Shown here: piece after piece, positions 10,289 to 21,573 of the stretch
Layout: each line of letters begins with the position of its first letter
Numbering within the stretch: the first letter of the stretch is position 1
NCBI GenBank assembly: GCA_964059195.1
Contig: CAXKWD010000007.1
Location: forward strand, 55,031,620 to 55,095,619
From: Ectobius pallidus
Lineage: Eukaryota > Arthropoda > Insecta > Blattodea > Ectobiidae
Direction: 5' to 3'
Length of the DNA stretch: 64,000 nucleotides
Position numbers and translations under genes: made by a program
Notes under the pieces: generated by a model
Database searches by the model: none
Told to the model about the DNA's origin: nothing
What the model saw: only the letters and a program-made list of their open reading frames with translations

Positions 10289-10366
10289 TACCCTCGTATT
10301 AGTGAAAATATAATATAGCCTTATGAAATCGTCCAAAAAATTTATGGACATGGTGTTTACAGAGTT

Positions 10367-10367
10367 T

Positions 10368-10398
<31 letters not shown>
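10367..10398 (+). repeat. (TTTC)n microsatellite
   Basis: About eight TTTC units just upstream of the hAT MITE at 10438. Confidence 0.85.
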
Positions 10399-10437
10399 AG
10401 ACGATTGCTTGGTTCTACAAAACCGGAGCGCTTGCAG

Positions 10438-10870
10438 CAGTGTTGCCAACCTCAAAGAAATTTCTGTAGATTTAGAGAAATCTTGCTTCCTTCAAAGAAT
10501 CAAAGAATTTCGTCCCAAGTCTACAGAAAAAATTAATATACTGTTTTCCATAGACATTAATAAAGGTAAAGCGGAAATTAGGACAAATAATAAAATAGAG
10601 AGCAAGAGAGCAGTCTACAGCTATTTAAATGTAAGCACTGAGTTAAAAACTACTCCTCAGCACAAAATTTCTCTCTTCTCTCAGCGCATTTATGCCTTTG
10701 TGAATGGCATGCAGTTAAATTGAGGCAATATTCATATTAATAGAATTATTATTAATTAGTATTATTATCGGTAAAATATATAATTAAAGATTTTTTAATA
10801 CGTCAAAGAAATTTAAAGAAAATGTATGGAGTTGTCAAAGAGATTTTAGCTTTTGTGGTTGGCAACACTG
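10438..10870. mobile_element. hAT MITE with perfect 8-bp TSD
   Basis: The TIR is CAGTGTTGCCAACC at both ends. GCTTGCAG is duplicated exactly at 10430-10437 and 10871-10878. The interior is 433 bp with no transposase; an open frame of about 100 codons shows no similarity I recognise. The terminal CAGTGTTGCCA matches the right end of the hAT at 24567-25792, so they may share a transposase. Confidence 0.9.
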
Positions 10871-10878
10871 GCTTGCAG

Positions 10879-12353
10879 TTTCTTTCGCGTGTTTTCAATG
10901 ATCACAGACGAAAGGATTGTATTCAATACACAGCTAGCGAGTACGTAGATTCTTTAGCTACATTCACAGTGCCTGGGAATTTAAGTGTCCGTGAAATGAC
11001 GTAACTCCTAATTTGTTACGAGTAACTGTCATTTTCCACCACAACAACCTTGACACAGAACTATTTCCGGCGTAATAAAACGTTCAGATTTATTAAATAG
11101 TTAAGTCGGTGTAGTTTTGACGTTTTGACTTGCTGCCAGAGGCATACATAGCTATTTTAGCAGCGGCAGTACATAGGAAGACAAAAAGTGGGTCACACTG
11201 CCGCATCAATTATCATTCTTTAGCTTATGACAAACATCACATAAACAGTACCTGCATGTCCATAAGTTTGCACGTTCTCTGTGGCGTTGTAGGCATACAT
11301 GAATTATTTTGCTATTCTGACTTTTAAGTAAGGCTTGGAATTATTCATAATTACCGATACGTAAGCGTAAGCCTACCTACTTGTAGTGAGTGACGGATTC
11401 ACGAATTATTACCACTGATAAATTTGCGTTTCCTCCCGTTTCAAACACTTCCAGGCCAGAATATTGTGGTTTTACATTTGCGGAAAAGACATAACATTTG
11501 TTTTAGTGGGACTTTTAAAACAATTACATTTATCGAGCGAAGTCTCGAGTTATGAAAAGACATTTTAAGAGGACTTAAATTATATATTTATCGAAAGTAG
11601 CAAAAATATAAAATGTGTACATGAATACAATAACTATTCAATAAGCTAAGAGCATATTTAATCAGCAGGTATGTCAGTGTAGAACTGTAAAGAACTAAAA
11701 TGGTACAATGACTACTTATTTTCCAGTTATAATTAAATTAATCTGATTAGATGTTCCCACAAACTTATTTTCGCTAGAGCATATGCCTATTTGAATTTAG
11801 GACAGTTACTATTCAACATAAAAATAACAGAATTTTGAGGAACAGTAATTTATATTTTCAATGCACCCTGTAAGTAGGCCGAGGAGATAGTGTTACACCA
11901 GGTTGTCTACTGCTAAGAACTGTTAAAATCTACAAAATGAAAGTACTACTGAAATCCAAGGGATTTTATATATTTTTGAGAAATCTGCAATATTTTGCAC
12001 CACATCAGCCGTAAATCGTTTTGGTTTTAGTGAGAAATAACACCGAGATTGTATGCTTTTACGAGAAATAATGCCCAAATTAACCTAAATTTTGTACAGA
12101 AATTTCACATTTTTATTAACCGTAAAATAGGATCCCTGTTCATAATATTGTACATGGAACTGGCAGTTTCTAGTTGGGAGTAATACTTCCTGTTACAGCA
12201 TGTTTGTCGAAATTGTTGGTAACGATTGAATGGATTACAGTATTAATCAAAGGTACCGCAGGTAATAACTATAAAGTAAATTACGATTAAATTCCCAATA
12301 AAAAATATAGGTACTATAAATTGTTACCTACTGGTATGAGAAATTCTATTCCT
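10879..12353. other. Long unassigned AT-rich stretch
   Basis: About 1.5 kb without a credible ORF, TIR pair or tRNA-like head. Several homopurine and AT-rich runs are present. It could be old intergenic or intronic host DNA. Confidence 0.35.
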
Positions 12354-12361
12354 AGTATTTT

Positions 12362-13017
12362 CTTTATATATTAATTACTATTATTATTATTATTGCTTAT
12401 TGTTAACCACTCCTTAAACGCAGGATTCTATCTATTACCTCCCCGCGTAGGGCCAGAGGCGGGTTGGGAACGACCCTAAGCACGTAGGCCACATCTGCAG
12501 GCCCTTTGTGCCAACCCCTTGAGATTGGGATGATTGGCATGCCCAAAGGCCCACCCGAAGCAGATTCCACCGTGTGCCCCCATGAAACTTCCCAACATCC
12601 GGCTAGAACCAGAAGCCATACCACTTGCACCACACCCCCAGGGTACCTTTGCTAGAGTGCGCGCGCCACGCCCCCCGGTTCCTCACGAAGAGCCAGTAGG
12701 TCGCGGCACACCAAAGAGCCCCCAGGTGTGTAGCACACCACCAACAACTACTTGACCACAAGCCACGGGGGAGGCCCGCAGCGGACGCTGCAGCGTGAGA
12801 TGGCCAGAAAGCCGGGAAAGGAAACGGGATGATAATGGGGGGGGGGAGGGTTGAAGATGAAGTGGAGAGTGTTGGTGGAATGAGAGGGGGAAACGGGAGG
12901 ATCCCCGAGAGGAAAAAAAAAAAACCCCGAAGTCACGGCGTCGTCACCACGAATGACACGCTCTCCTGCCTCGAGATTTGAACCCGGGACCGCTTGCATG
13001 CCAGGCCCACGCGCTAC
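12362..13017 (-). mobile_element. GC-rich tRNA-headed SINE-like retrotransposon
   Basis: On the minus strand it begins near 13017 with a tRNA-like head (TAGCGCGTGG as A box, GGTTCAAATC as B box). A GC-rich 600-bp body follows, and it ends in (AAT)n at 12376-12400. AGTATTTT lies on both flanks (12354-12361 and 13018-13025), a plausible short TSD. It is unusually long for a SINE and contrasts sharply with the AT-rich neighbourhood. It may be a composite with an unrelated 3' part. Confidence 0.65.
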
Positions 13018-13450
13018 AGTATTTTTCAAATGAGAAGCCATTTCCTTCACCGCCAATCACGTGTACGAGCTAAAGAAGCGCCGCTAGCAGGAAGAGTCTT
13101 CCCTCCATCATGCCATCTCTGATTGGACCGCGTATCTAAGCAGGAGAATGAACAAACGGCTTGTCATCTGCAAAACACTGTAAGCATGAGTGACCGTGAT
13201 GGCAAGCGCAGCATTACTTCGATTTTTTTTCGAACTAGCGCGATTCATACAGGTTGGTGTATGAAGTTGTTGGAAAAATATAACAACTAGGTTTTAATGA
13301 GAAAACAAAATATATTATGGAAGAGACATCCAACTAGATACTGATGCAGATGTAAACAAAGCTAAATGTATCACTCCGTCGACCACATGAAATTTAATGC
13401 GGAAAATGCAGCCAAAATAGAAAATAGTTGAACGGTGTGTTGATATCAAG
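13018..13450. other. Unassigned stretch
   Basis: No supportable gene or repeat boundary seen. Confidence 0.3.
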
Positions 13451-13454
13451 TTGT

Positions 13455-13910
13455 CAAATAAATTTATACTAATTAAATACTGCCCATACATTTTAAGAAG
13501 TAATTTCGGACAACAGTTGGAGAGAGAAATGGGCGAGTTTCTTGCTGGGCAACTATCTGATTCCGGCAAATGTACATAAGCAAATATTATCTATTTCTAA
13601 GGTTAAAATACCACATTAAAATAATTATTATATAATGTGAAATAAATAAAATATACATAAATGACTTAATTATACCTCCTAAGGTATGAAAGGCAAGTCA
13701 TATTCACTTGTTTCACAGAGGCATATTCACAGAGACAGAAAAACGGAGGCCAAGTTTCCCATATCTTCATCACATAGATCAGATTTTGCGTATTACAGTT
13801 GCCAGAATCAGATAGCTCGCCCAGCAAGAAACTCTCTCAAACTATCATCCGAAATACTTCTTAAAAAGGTATGGGCAGTATTTGATTAATACAACTTAAT
13901 TTATCAACTT
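13455..13910. repeat. Inverted repeat, ~115-bp arms
   Basis: 13455-13570 is an imperfect reverse complement of about 13800-13910, with a loop of roughly 230 bp. Both arms translate to related peptides on opposite strands (CPARNSPISLSNCCPKLLLK and ARPARNSLKLSSEILLKK), so a coding fragment was probably duplicated in inverted orientation. No flanking TSD was found. Confidence 0.65.
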
Positions 13911-14138
13911 GATAAAAATATTTTTATTGCTACTCTCTTAGGTTATTCAAATATGGTTCCATATAGAAGGTTCATAACAGGTTCATTCATAAATATATGT
14001 AATATAGGCCTACTTCTAATGCAAAGAACCGTGATACTAGATTGCGGATACTTCTTAAAAAAACTGAATATAAAATATAAATATAAATATACCGGGTGGA
14101 CCTAAACTATAAGTAAAAAATCTGATGTGAAAGTCACA

Positions 14139-14954
14139 TAACTTCCTCTGCCCAAATAAAAGTTAGCAGTATTCACATATCCTTTTACAGAATCGCAAGA
14201 CACAATTTTACGCTAATTATCCTATAAATATCTCTTCTTTCAATGATGCGACTAAAAGCGCAAGGCTATATAACAAACTTAAAAAAAAAAAGAACAAGTG
14301 ACTGCAGACTTTCCGCCGTAAAGAATAATTTCCGAAATTTATCGAATATTTCCCTCAGATACTTCTTTACTCTATGCATGGCCAACAATACATCTTTCTC
14401 ACTTCACATTGTTATATAGAATAAGAGGCCGTGAAAGAGCGCTATTCAGTTGTTCATCACACAAGACAAAATTTCTACAAATAGTGGGTGAACAGTGGGT
14501 GGCTTGTAACTACCCTCAGAGAATTTTTTCGAAAAAAAGTTTCAAATAAAAGTTTTAGCTCTCAGTAAAAGGAACACATGTGCAAATTTTAAAGAAAATC
14601 GTTAGAGCCGTTTTCGAGAAAATCGCGAAAAACGAAAATTTCTTCATGTAAAGTCCCCTTAAAAATAAGATAAATGTGTCGCCAATCTTCGAATCACATC
14701 TTCAGAAGGTACCTGACCCAAATACGAAATTTTGTTTTCATGCGATTCTCCGTTTCGGAGCTAGCCTGTTCACAAACTTCCACACAGACAGACACACACA
14801 CAGACACACACACAGACATGTTTCCAAAAATAGTATTTTTGGATTCAGGGGGCCTTGAAACGTGTATATATGCTAAAAACTCAACTTCGAATTTTAGGGT
14901 CGAAAACAATACTTCCTCTACCTATAGTACCTATGGTACGGGCAGAGGAAGTAA
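14139..14954. mobile_element. Repeat unit nested in the 14092-15305 element
   Basis: The ends are inverted ACTTCCTCTGCCC and GGGCAGAGGAAGT. Inside is a CACA/GACA-rich tract (14783-14817) and sequence similar in style to other non-coding interspersed repeats. No TSD is evident, so it may be a subterminal part of the same element rather than a separate insertion. Confidence 0.45.
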
Positions 14955-14991
14955 AAATGTAAAGGTAGGAAGAGGGGACCTAAAAAAAATT

Positions 14992-15241
14992 TCGTATAGG
15001 AATGTGTGTGCGCTAATGACACAATAAACCGGTAAAGCAGTATGAAACACTGGAAACTGAAAAGACAAGTAAAGACAAAAGAAAGCAAAGGTTTATTAAC
15101 AGTTTACAAGAGGTGCTCGAAAGGCTTTTAATATATTTTTGTTTTCTATTGTCTTTACTTGTCTTTTCAGTTTCCTGTGATTCATACTGCTTTACAAGAT
15201 AGAGCTTTAATGTGTCATTACCGCACACACATTCCTATACG
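14992..15241. repeat. Hairpin, ~90-bp arms
   Basis: CGTATAGGAATGTGTGTG at the left pairs with CACACACATTCCTATACG at the right. The arms continue inward through the AAAGACAAGTAAAGACAA and TTGTCTTTACTTGTCTTT blocks. The loop is about 75 bp. Confidence 0.8.
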
Positions 15242-15305
15242 AAATATGCTTATTTAAGTACCCTCTACCTACAATTTTGTTTACATATAGTTTAGGACCA
15301 CCCTG

Positions 15306-15992
15306 TGTAATATATATTATTTATAAAATATATAAGTATAATATAACAATATTTACGCATTTAAGCCTATATTATCACCAAAAGAAAACCCTTTCATACT
15401 TTACTGTCTTATTTTGACATTCCAGATTTTAAATTACAGTACGTTAATTTGAGGAAAAGATCATTCTATTTCTAATATGTTATTAAAATACTATTAATGG
15501 AATTTGTTTTCCCACACAGAAATTTCAAGACGGCCTAATTTTGAAATAGGCTATATATATGTATACAGGATAATTAGAAAATAAGCAACAATAACCTAAT
15601 TATTTCTCAAATATTATTGACAATAAAAACAAAATATTTATACATTTATGTTCAAGCTCTTTACTTTCTATAACTACTTTCTTATATTAGTCAAATACTT
15701 TTGTCTGTTTTCCACACCGTAAATGCATAACATAATTCTGAAATACATGCAGAATATTTGGAAAGCAAACAACCAAGAACAAAAATTACTGTATTTCCTA
15801 AAAATTATTTACAGGAATAAACCAAATCTTTACACATTTAAGACAATGGTTATAAATCTAAAGAAGACTGACATTTGTTCTTTATGCAATACCACAAGTA
15901 CTTTTAAATATATTTAATAAAATTTGCACCATAAATTTTCACCATAATTATGATGAATAATAAAGTAATCACGATATGCAGCAATTACTCCA
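15306..15992. other. Unassigned AT-rich stretch
   Basis: Very AT-rich. A 64-codon frame at 15723-15917 has no recognisable similarity. No repeat boundary seen. Confidence 0.35.
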
Positions 15993-16730
15993 ATGCCAGA
16001 GTGCACCATTCTCCGGTTTTCTCAGCTGTTTCGTAACCGGGGTAAAAGTAATATCGGGGTATTCTAAGAAAACCTGTGCACCATCGCTACATTACCGCGG
16101 TTTCCATACGTTCAAATATTTCGCGGTTTCTCTGCTCGAATCCATTCCCATTGATAAATTTTATGTTGGTTCCTTCCATGGCCGCTAGTTTCGCTCTCTC
16201 TGCACTTCTGCCAGTCACGGTGGCTCGTCTATAGGCCCAATTTCATTTATTTGTTGCCTTATTGTTGAATAATAAATGTTCATAAGGATAAAATGGATTA
16301 TTATATTGGGTATATATGTCTGACTTTGAGTTCAAACACTATAGATACTGTATCAATCGTGAAAATTAGTTGATTACGCCTACTGGATGGACCTGGTTTG
16401 GTTGAGGTCATTTCAACCGATGTTACATACAGTATTTGCAAAGATATGTACCATCGTCCATTCTTCAAATAGATCCCACCTGTCTCTCATTATTAATTAT
16501 ATTCAATTAGCTTTTGGCCTAGATATCGAAAATATGATACATTACGCTGATCTCCATCTTGGAAAGAAAACAGCGGTTTTCTCACGTTACAGCTCCTTCA
16601 CGGCCGGTTAGCATCTTACCGCGGTAAAAGTCGAAACTGAGCAGGATGCAACGAAAGTATGACTTTACCGGGGTAAACTAAGCAACTTTACCGCGGTATT
16701 CTGAATACCGAGATTGGTGCACTCGGCCAT
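15993..16730. mobile_element. TIR element with ACCGCGGTAA-type motif array
   Basis: GAGTGCACCA near the left end (about 16000) and TGGTGCACTC near the right end (about 16725) are inverted. Inside both ends lie repeats of a short palindrome-like word: ACCGGGGTAA, ACCGCGG, ACCGCGGTAA, ACCGGGGTAA and ACCGCGGTAT. Subterminal motif arrays are common transposase-binding layouts. No TSD or transposase could be assigned. Confidence 0.6.
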
Positions 16731-17170
16731 AAGCCTATATGCTAATCAACACACGTCTCTGCCAATGCAAAATACTGTTCCCGTTTCTGATAGCAAACCC
16801 ACTGCTTTTTTTTTTCAATTAAAGTTGAACAATTACTTCACAAATATATAATTTTTTAATTGTTTCTCGCGGTCTCGCACTCACCTTGGCAGAATATAGG
16901 TATCTTACTTCTGTAATATAAACATTATAAATTCCCAAGTTGTATAACAAAATGATACACATACACATGAGACAGAATGAGGTAGAACCTAGTTTAGCCG
17001 TGCTGCGCTCTTGTGGTCACATTTTTAACTGCATGCAAAAGGTTCCCATTGACTGCAACTTTCATTATCAACATATACTTAAAGGACTGCCTAACTCTAA
17101 GGGTGATGTTCTTTCTGCACACACGTTCATCGTCATCACTCATCAGTGAACAACATCCGAAAAATATCAA
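16731..17170. other. Unassigned stretch
   Basis: No supportable ORF or repeat boundary. Overlapping frames of about 70 codons at 16940-17231 look like chance openings. Confidence 0.3.
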
Positions 17171-17173
17171 ACA

Positions 17174-18560
17174 GAATGTAATTTTGAATGTTCAGCAAAC
17201 TAACTGGAGTGTCATAAATTACGAATATTAGGCTATAGGCTTACAGTTTCCAGAATTACACTGCTTTTTGCCCTCTTAAAATTTTCAAAACGAATGTAAT
17301 TTTGAATGTTCATCAAACTAATCGGAGACTCATAAATAGGGACCGGATTTTTAGGTTTTTAAAAACACTGTTTTAGGTTTTCCATCAGGTGAAATAGTTT
17401 TTTTTTAGGTTTTTGTCCAAAATATCGTTTTCTTGTAGAATAATTGGTTTAATGAATTTGAATGTGCTACATAGGATTCAATACATAATACTAGTAAAGT
17501 TTAACTTAACAAAATTGTAAACTTGCTATAGTACAATATTATACAATTGAAGAAAGAAAGCATAAACAATCAAAAGAAGCAGTGAAAATAAGATTGCCTC
17601 AGATTTCCTGGTTACAGTATATCACTAAATATCTTTCAAGATTCTCAACTGTGAAGTTCTTCCTGTTATCTCTTAGTTAACAGTTAATACTGTATCTAGA
17701 CACTACCCTTCTCAGGATTCGAATCCGATGCTTCTAATTTAGTTAGTAAAATACTTTACGGTTGGATGTGGCTAATGTGAAACTGATTATTTTCCTTTTT
17801 TCGGTTGTTACGCATGCTAACCGCACAACAGATCAACTAGGGACGAAAACTTCCCCCTTTTCTAGAATACGTGTTTCTGGCAGACTTGACAAAATATTAC
17901 TTTGCCATGTGTAGTGAAATTCAGGTTGTCGCCAATCCACTGCCGTAATAAACTTGATTTTTGTTTCGGTATAATTAACACGTCTTCTTAAGACCCACAG
18001 TGTGACCACTCAGTATGAATAACAGGGAAGTACTAAAGGCAAACAAAAACAAGCGCTTTAAAACACAGATATCTATATCCTTGTTCATACACGGCAACAA
18101 TGGTTGTTCGTACTAGTATTTTAAAAGGAAAACGCCGTTACTCTTACACTTCCCCTCTTGATGCTGTCCATCCTAGACGACAATGGGTTGAACGAAACGC
18201 TGGTATAATATCAACCCGACAAAAATTGTCTCTCCGCAAAATATCGATTTCTCATCCGACAAACAAAAACAGACAAAAAAGTAGCCTAAATTAGATATTT
18301 TAGGTTCTATATCCCGTTTAGGTATATTTAGGGTTTTATACCCCATTTAGGTATTTTTAGGTGCCACAGAATTAATGTGGGTGAATCCTATGGACATGAT
18401 TCGAAAAAGTGTATGAGCGCTTTTTGTTTTGGAAGTAAGGAAAAAAATAGGTAAAAACCTAAGAATCCGGTCCCTACTCATAAATCACGAACATTAGGCT
18501 ATAGGCTACAGTTTCCAGAATTACATTGATTTTTGCCTTCTTAAAATTTTCAAAACGACT
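17174..18560 (+). repeat. 118-bp tandem duplication, second copy split by a hAT
   Basis: Copy 1 starts at GAATGTAATTTTGAATGTTC (17174). Copy 2 starts at 17292 with the same word and is interrupted at 17336. It resumes after the hAT MITE at 18477 and ends near 18560. Copy 1 therefore preserves the pre-insertion (empty) version of the target site. Confidence 0.8.
17337..18476 (+). mobile_element. hAT MITE, copy 1 of a two-copy family
   Basis: The TIR is TAGGGACCGGATT plus TTTAGG or CTTAGG. CTCATAAA is duplicated exactly at 17329-17336 and 18477-18484. The 1140-bp interior carries short frames but no transposase. It is homologous over most of its length, in inverted orientation, to 20336-21271, which lacks about 220 bp. 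The right TIR closely matches the 5' end of the hAT at 62150. Confidence 0.92.
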
Positions 18561-19501
18561 TTTCCGCTCCCCTGTATGCACATTACGGGTATACAAAAAA
18601 ATGTAGTTGTTAACTGGAATATTTCAGTCAGTTAATACATCGCATAAGCAAAATATCACAAACGGAGAATTAACATATCTATGATTCGTAGTAAGCTATT
18701 CCATAAAGAAGTAAATGCCAAACATTAAAGCAATGAAAGACCCAATTTGCGGCAGACAGCATTCTTATAAACAAAAGTATATTTTCCTGATTAGCAAAAT
18801 TGTATCATGCATCTACTATGTAAAGTTTGCTACATCAGCAAAGTTAATCAACAAATCCACAGCGGAAGAAGTCCCGAGCAGAAGTGTTACTAACTAGGAA
18901 GCAATAAGCAACAACTGAGATACGTAGGTTCCAAACAAGTTATATAAGACAAGGCGGTCAAGCAGACTAGCAGAAAAGCTACAATATTTATTATAGGCAC
19001 AACCCATCCACGTTGAACTGAGACATTTTCTAGTTTTCAAAATATAAAATGAAATGAGCAAAATAAAGTCCCACGAATACAAGACTATCATGTAACTTTT
19101 CTTAAGAAAGTTCGTTATTAGGTCGGGTCGAACAAACAACAACCAAGGTCGTTTTAATTATCAGGACGTGACGTAACAGCCAAACAAAATGGTAGCACTA
19201 GTGCAGAAAAGGCGCGCTATTGATAAGCAGGGTTTCAAAACTAGGAAGAAAATGCAAACTACTTACTTGAACGAGCGATAGGTTGACCCAGCACATGCAA
19301 TAATCCACGTGGAGGCGCACAAGAATACAGTTACTCACTTATTGCCAGAGAAAGCTATCATATCGAACAGGTATCTACATTTTTTTTTTTTTTACGACAG
19401 TTATCACTACCGATTCTCGACTTCAGGGTAGGAAAAGAGATGCTCCTGAATCATTTCTGCAGCTAAATGAAGAAGTACAGTTACATGCCTATACAGTAAA
19501 T
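18561..19501. other. Unassigned stretch
   Basis: No supportable gene. Short frames at 18715-18897 (plus) and 18894-19142 (minus) are unsupported. A T-run lies at 19380-19394. Confidence 0.3.
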
Positions 19502-20012
19502 TAGGGTGCCCATTTTATGTTTATATGGAAACGGGACATTTTAAACATCTTTGGGGGGAAAACCTGGGACAGTTAAGGAAAAAAAAAAGAGGACAAAAAT
19601 TTAATCCACAAAATTGAGTGAATATTTAAAAGTTAACTTTGTTTCGTACACACAAACTATCCCAAATTACTTAAACGACTTCCTAAATTTCTTCTGCAGA
19701 CTAGATTGGATATTTTATTGCGCAAAAGTAGATGCCTCATTGTCATTGTATTTTTCACCCTCATGTACTTGATCAAATACTGCATTATCTTTGCCATAAA
19801 AGTCAGAACACGATACCCCATTAAAATGTGTTTTGACAACGATGAAAGCCTTCACTGATGGAACTTCCACTAATGTAGCTTAAAATACACTGACCAATCA
19901 GAATCATAAAAACGAAGGACATTTGAGCAACCCCAAGAAAACCTTTGGGGCAGTGGGACATTTTGTCAAAAAACGGGATCGTCCCAGAAAAGCGGGACGA
20001 ATGGACCCCCTA
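19502..20012. mobile_element. Possible TIR element
   Basis: The left end TAGGGTGCCCATT and the right end in reverse complement TAGGGGGTCCATT are similar. GGGACATTTT occurs inside both ends. No clear TSD was found, so this is a candidate only. The ends are hAT-like. Confidence 0.4.
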
Positions 20013-20335
20013 CTACACAGTACACATAGGCTACCCACAGAATAACAATGAAAAAAATAAAAACATCATCCGAAAATAGAATATGCTACGAAAAATCTGT
20101 ATGAGACCATTCTAGAATATATTTGGAAAAGCTTTTCAATGCATCTCCCCCCCTTTCCGAAATTTCAACTTGCATCTGAAGCAATGCTGAAGTTGGGCCG
20201 GAAATGCGCTTCGGCAAAGTAAAAATCTATTCTTCATCGCTCTGGCATAAACGCAGGCAGGGAAAAAGTAGATATGAAATCGGCGTGTATTTTGGCAATC
20301 ATTTTTAAATAAAGAACCATTATTAGGATCATGAT

Positions 20336-21271
20336 TAGGGACCCGATTCTTAGGTTTTTACCTATTTTTTTCCTTACTTCCAAAACAAAAAGCGCTCATA
20401 CACTTTTTCGAATCATGTCCATAGGATTCACCCACATTAATTCTGTGGTACCTAAAAATACCTAAATGGGATATAAAAACCTAAATACACCTAAACGGGA
20501 TATAAAACCTAAAATATCTAATTTAGGCTCTTTTTTTTGTCTTTTTTGTTTGTCAGTTGAGAAATCGATATTTTGTGGGAAGAGAATAATTTTGGTCGGG
20601 TAGAAATTAATACCACCAGCGTTTCATTCAACCCATTTTCGTCTAGGATGGACAGTATCAAGAGAGGAAAAGAGTACCGGCGTATTCCTTTTAAAATATT
20701 CGTACGAACAACCATTGTTGCTGTGTATGAACAAGGATAAAGATCTCTGTGTTTTAAAGCGCTTGTTTTTTTTGTTTGCATTTAGTACTTCCCTGTTGTT
20801 CATGCTATCAGTTTCACATTATCCACATCCAACCATAAAGTATTTTACTCACTAAATTAGAAGCATCGGATTCGAATCCTGAGAAGGGTAGTGTCTAGAT
20901 ACAGTATTAACTATTAACTAACAGATAACAGGAAGAACTTCACAGTTGAAAATCTTGAAAGATATTTAGTGATTTACTGTAACCAGGAAATGTGAGGCAA
21001 TCTTATTTTCACTGCTTCTTTTGATTGTTTATGCATTCCTTCTTGAATTGTATAATATTGTCTTAAAGCAAGTTTACACAAATTTAAGTCAATTTTGTTA
21101 AGTTAAACTTTTCAAGTATTATGTATTCAATCCTATGTAGCACATTCAAATGCATTAAACCAATTATTCTACCCGAAACCGAAATTTTGGACAAGAAACC
21201 TAAAAGAAAACTATTTCACCTAATGGAAAACCTAAAACAGTGTTTTTAAAAACCTAAAAATCCGGTCCCTA
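20336..21271 (-). mobile_element. hAT MITE, copy 2 (inverted)
   Basis: The TIRs start TAGGGACCCGATTCTTAGG (left) and TAGGGACCGGATTTTTAGG (right, reverse complement). ATCATGAT is duplicated at 20328-20335 and 21272-21279. It is the inverted counterpart of 17337-18476 with an internal deletion. The two lie 1.9 kb apart. Confidence 0.92.
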
Positions 21272-21279
21272 ATCATGAT

Positions 21280-21565
21280 CTCCTGTTCTTCTCTCGAAAG
21301 TTGTCTTACATGCGCGGCTGCCGATTCAATGCGTACAAGGCGTAATTAGTTGTACTGCATAGCGGAATGCTGAGCGCTCTAAACGACATTGCTGTGCTTG
21401 CTAGTGCAATAGACTAATATAGTGCATATAAATTTATGGGTTCCCCCTGTAAAAAATTTCCAAGTTAGCACTGATCTGAAGTCTATAACTGCATGCTGAC
21501 TACATATGAAAAAGCATAATAAACATAGGTCCTAAAATTAATACTTTCCGCGGAACGATTTGTTC
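21280..21565. other. Unassigned spacer
   Basis: Short spacer between two hAT MITEs. Nothing identified. Confidence 0.3.
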
Positions 21566-21573
21566 ATCATTAT

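Larger units (their letters stand above)
14092..15305. mobile_element. Mariner-like TIR element with internal insertions
   Basis: The left end is CCGGGTGGACCTAAACTATA. The right end in reverse complement is CAGGGTGGTCCTAAACTATA. A TA precedes the left end, while TG follows the right end where TA is expected. The interior holds a repeat bounded by ACTTCCTCTGCCC (14140) and GGGCAGAGGAAGT (14940), and a hairpin at 14992-15241. No transposase frame survives. Confidence 0.7.

Noticed and set aside
10409..10723. 104-codon ORF
   Set aside because: Lies mostly inside a non-coding hAT MITE with precise TSDs and has no recognisable similarity.
12403..12755. Pro-rich ORFs on both strands of the GC-rich block
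   Set aside because: Open frames are a side effect of high GC in a tRNA-headed SINE-like element.
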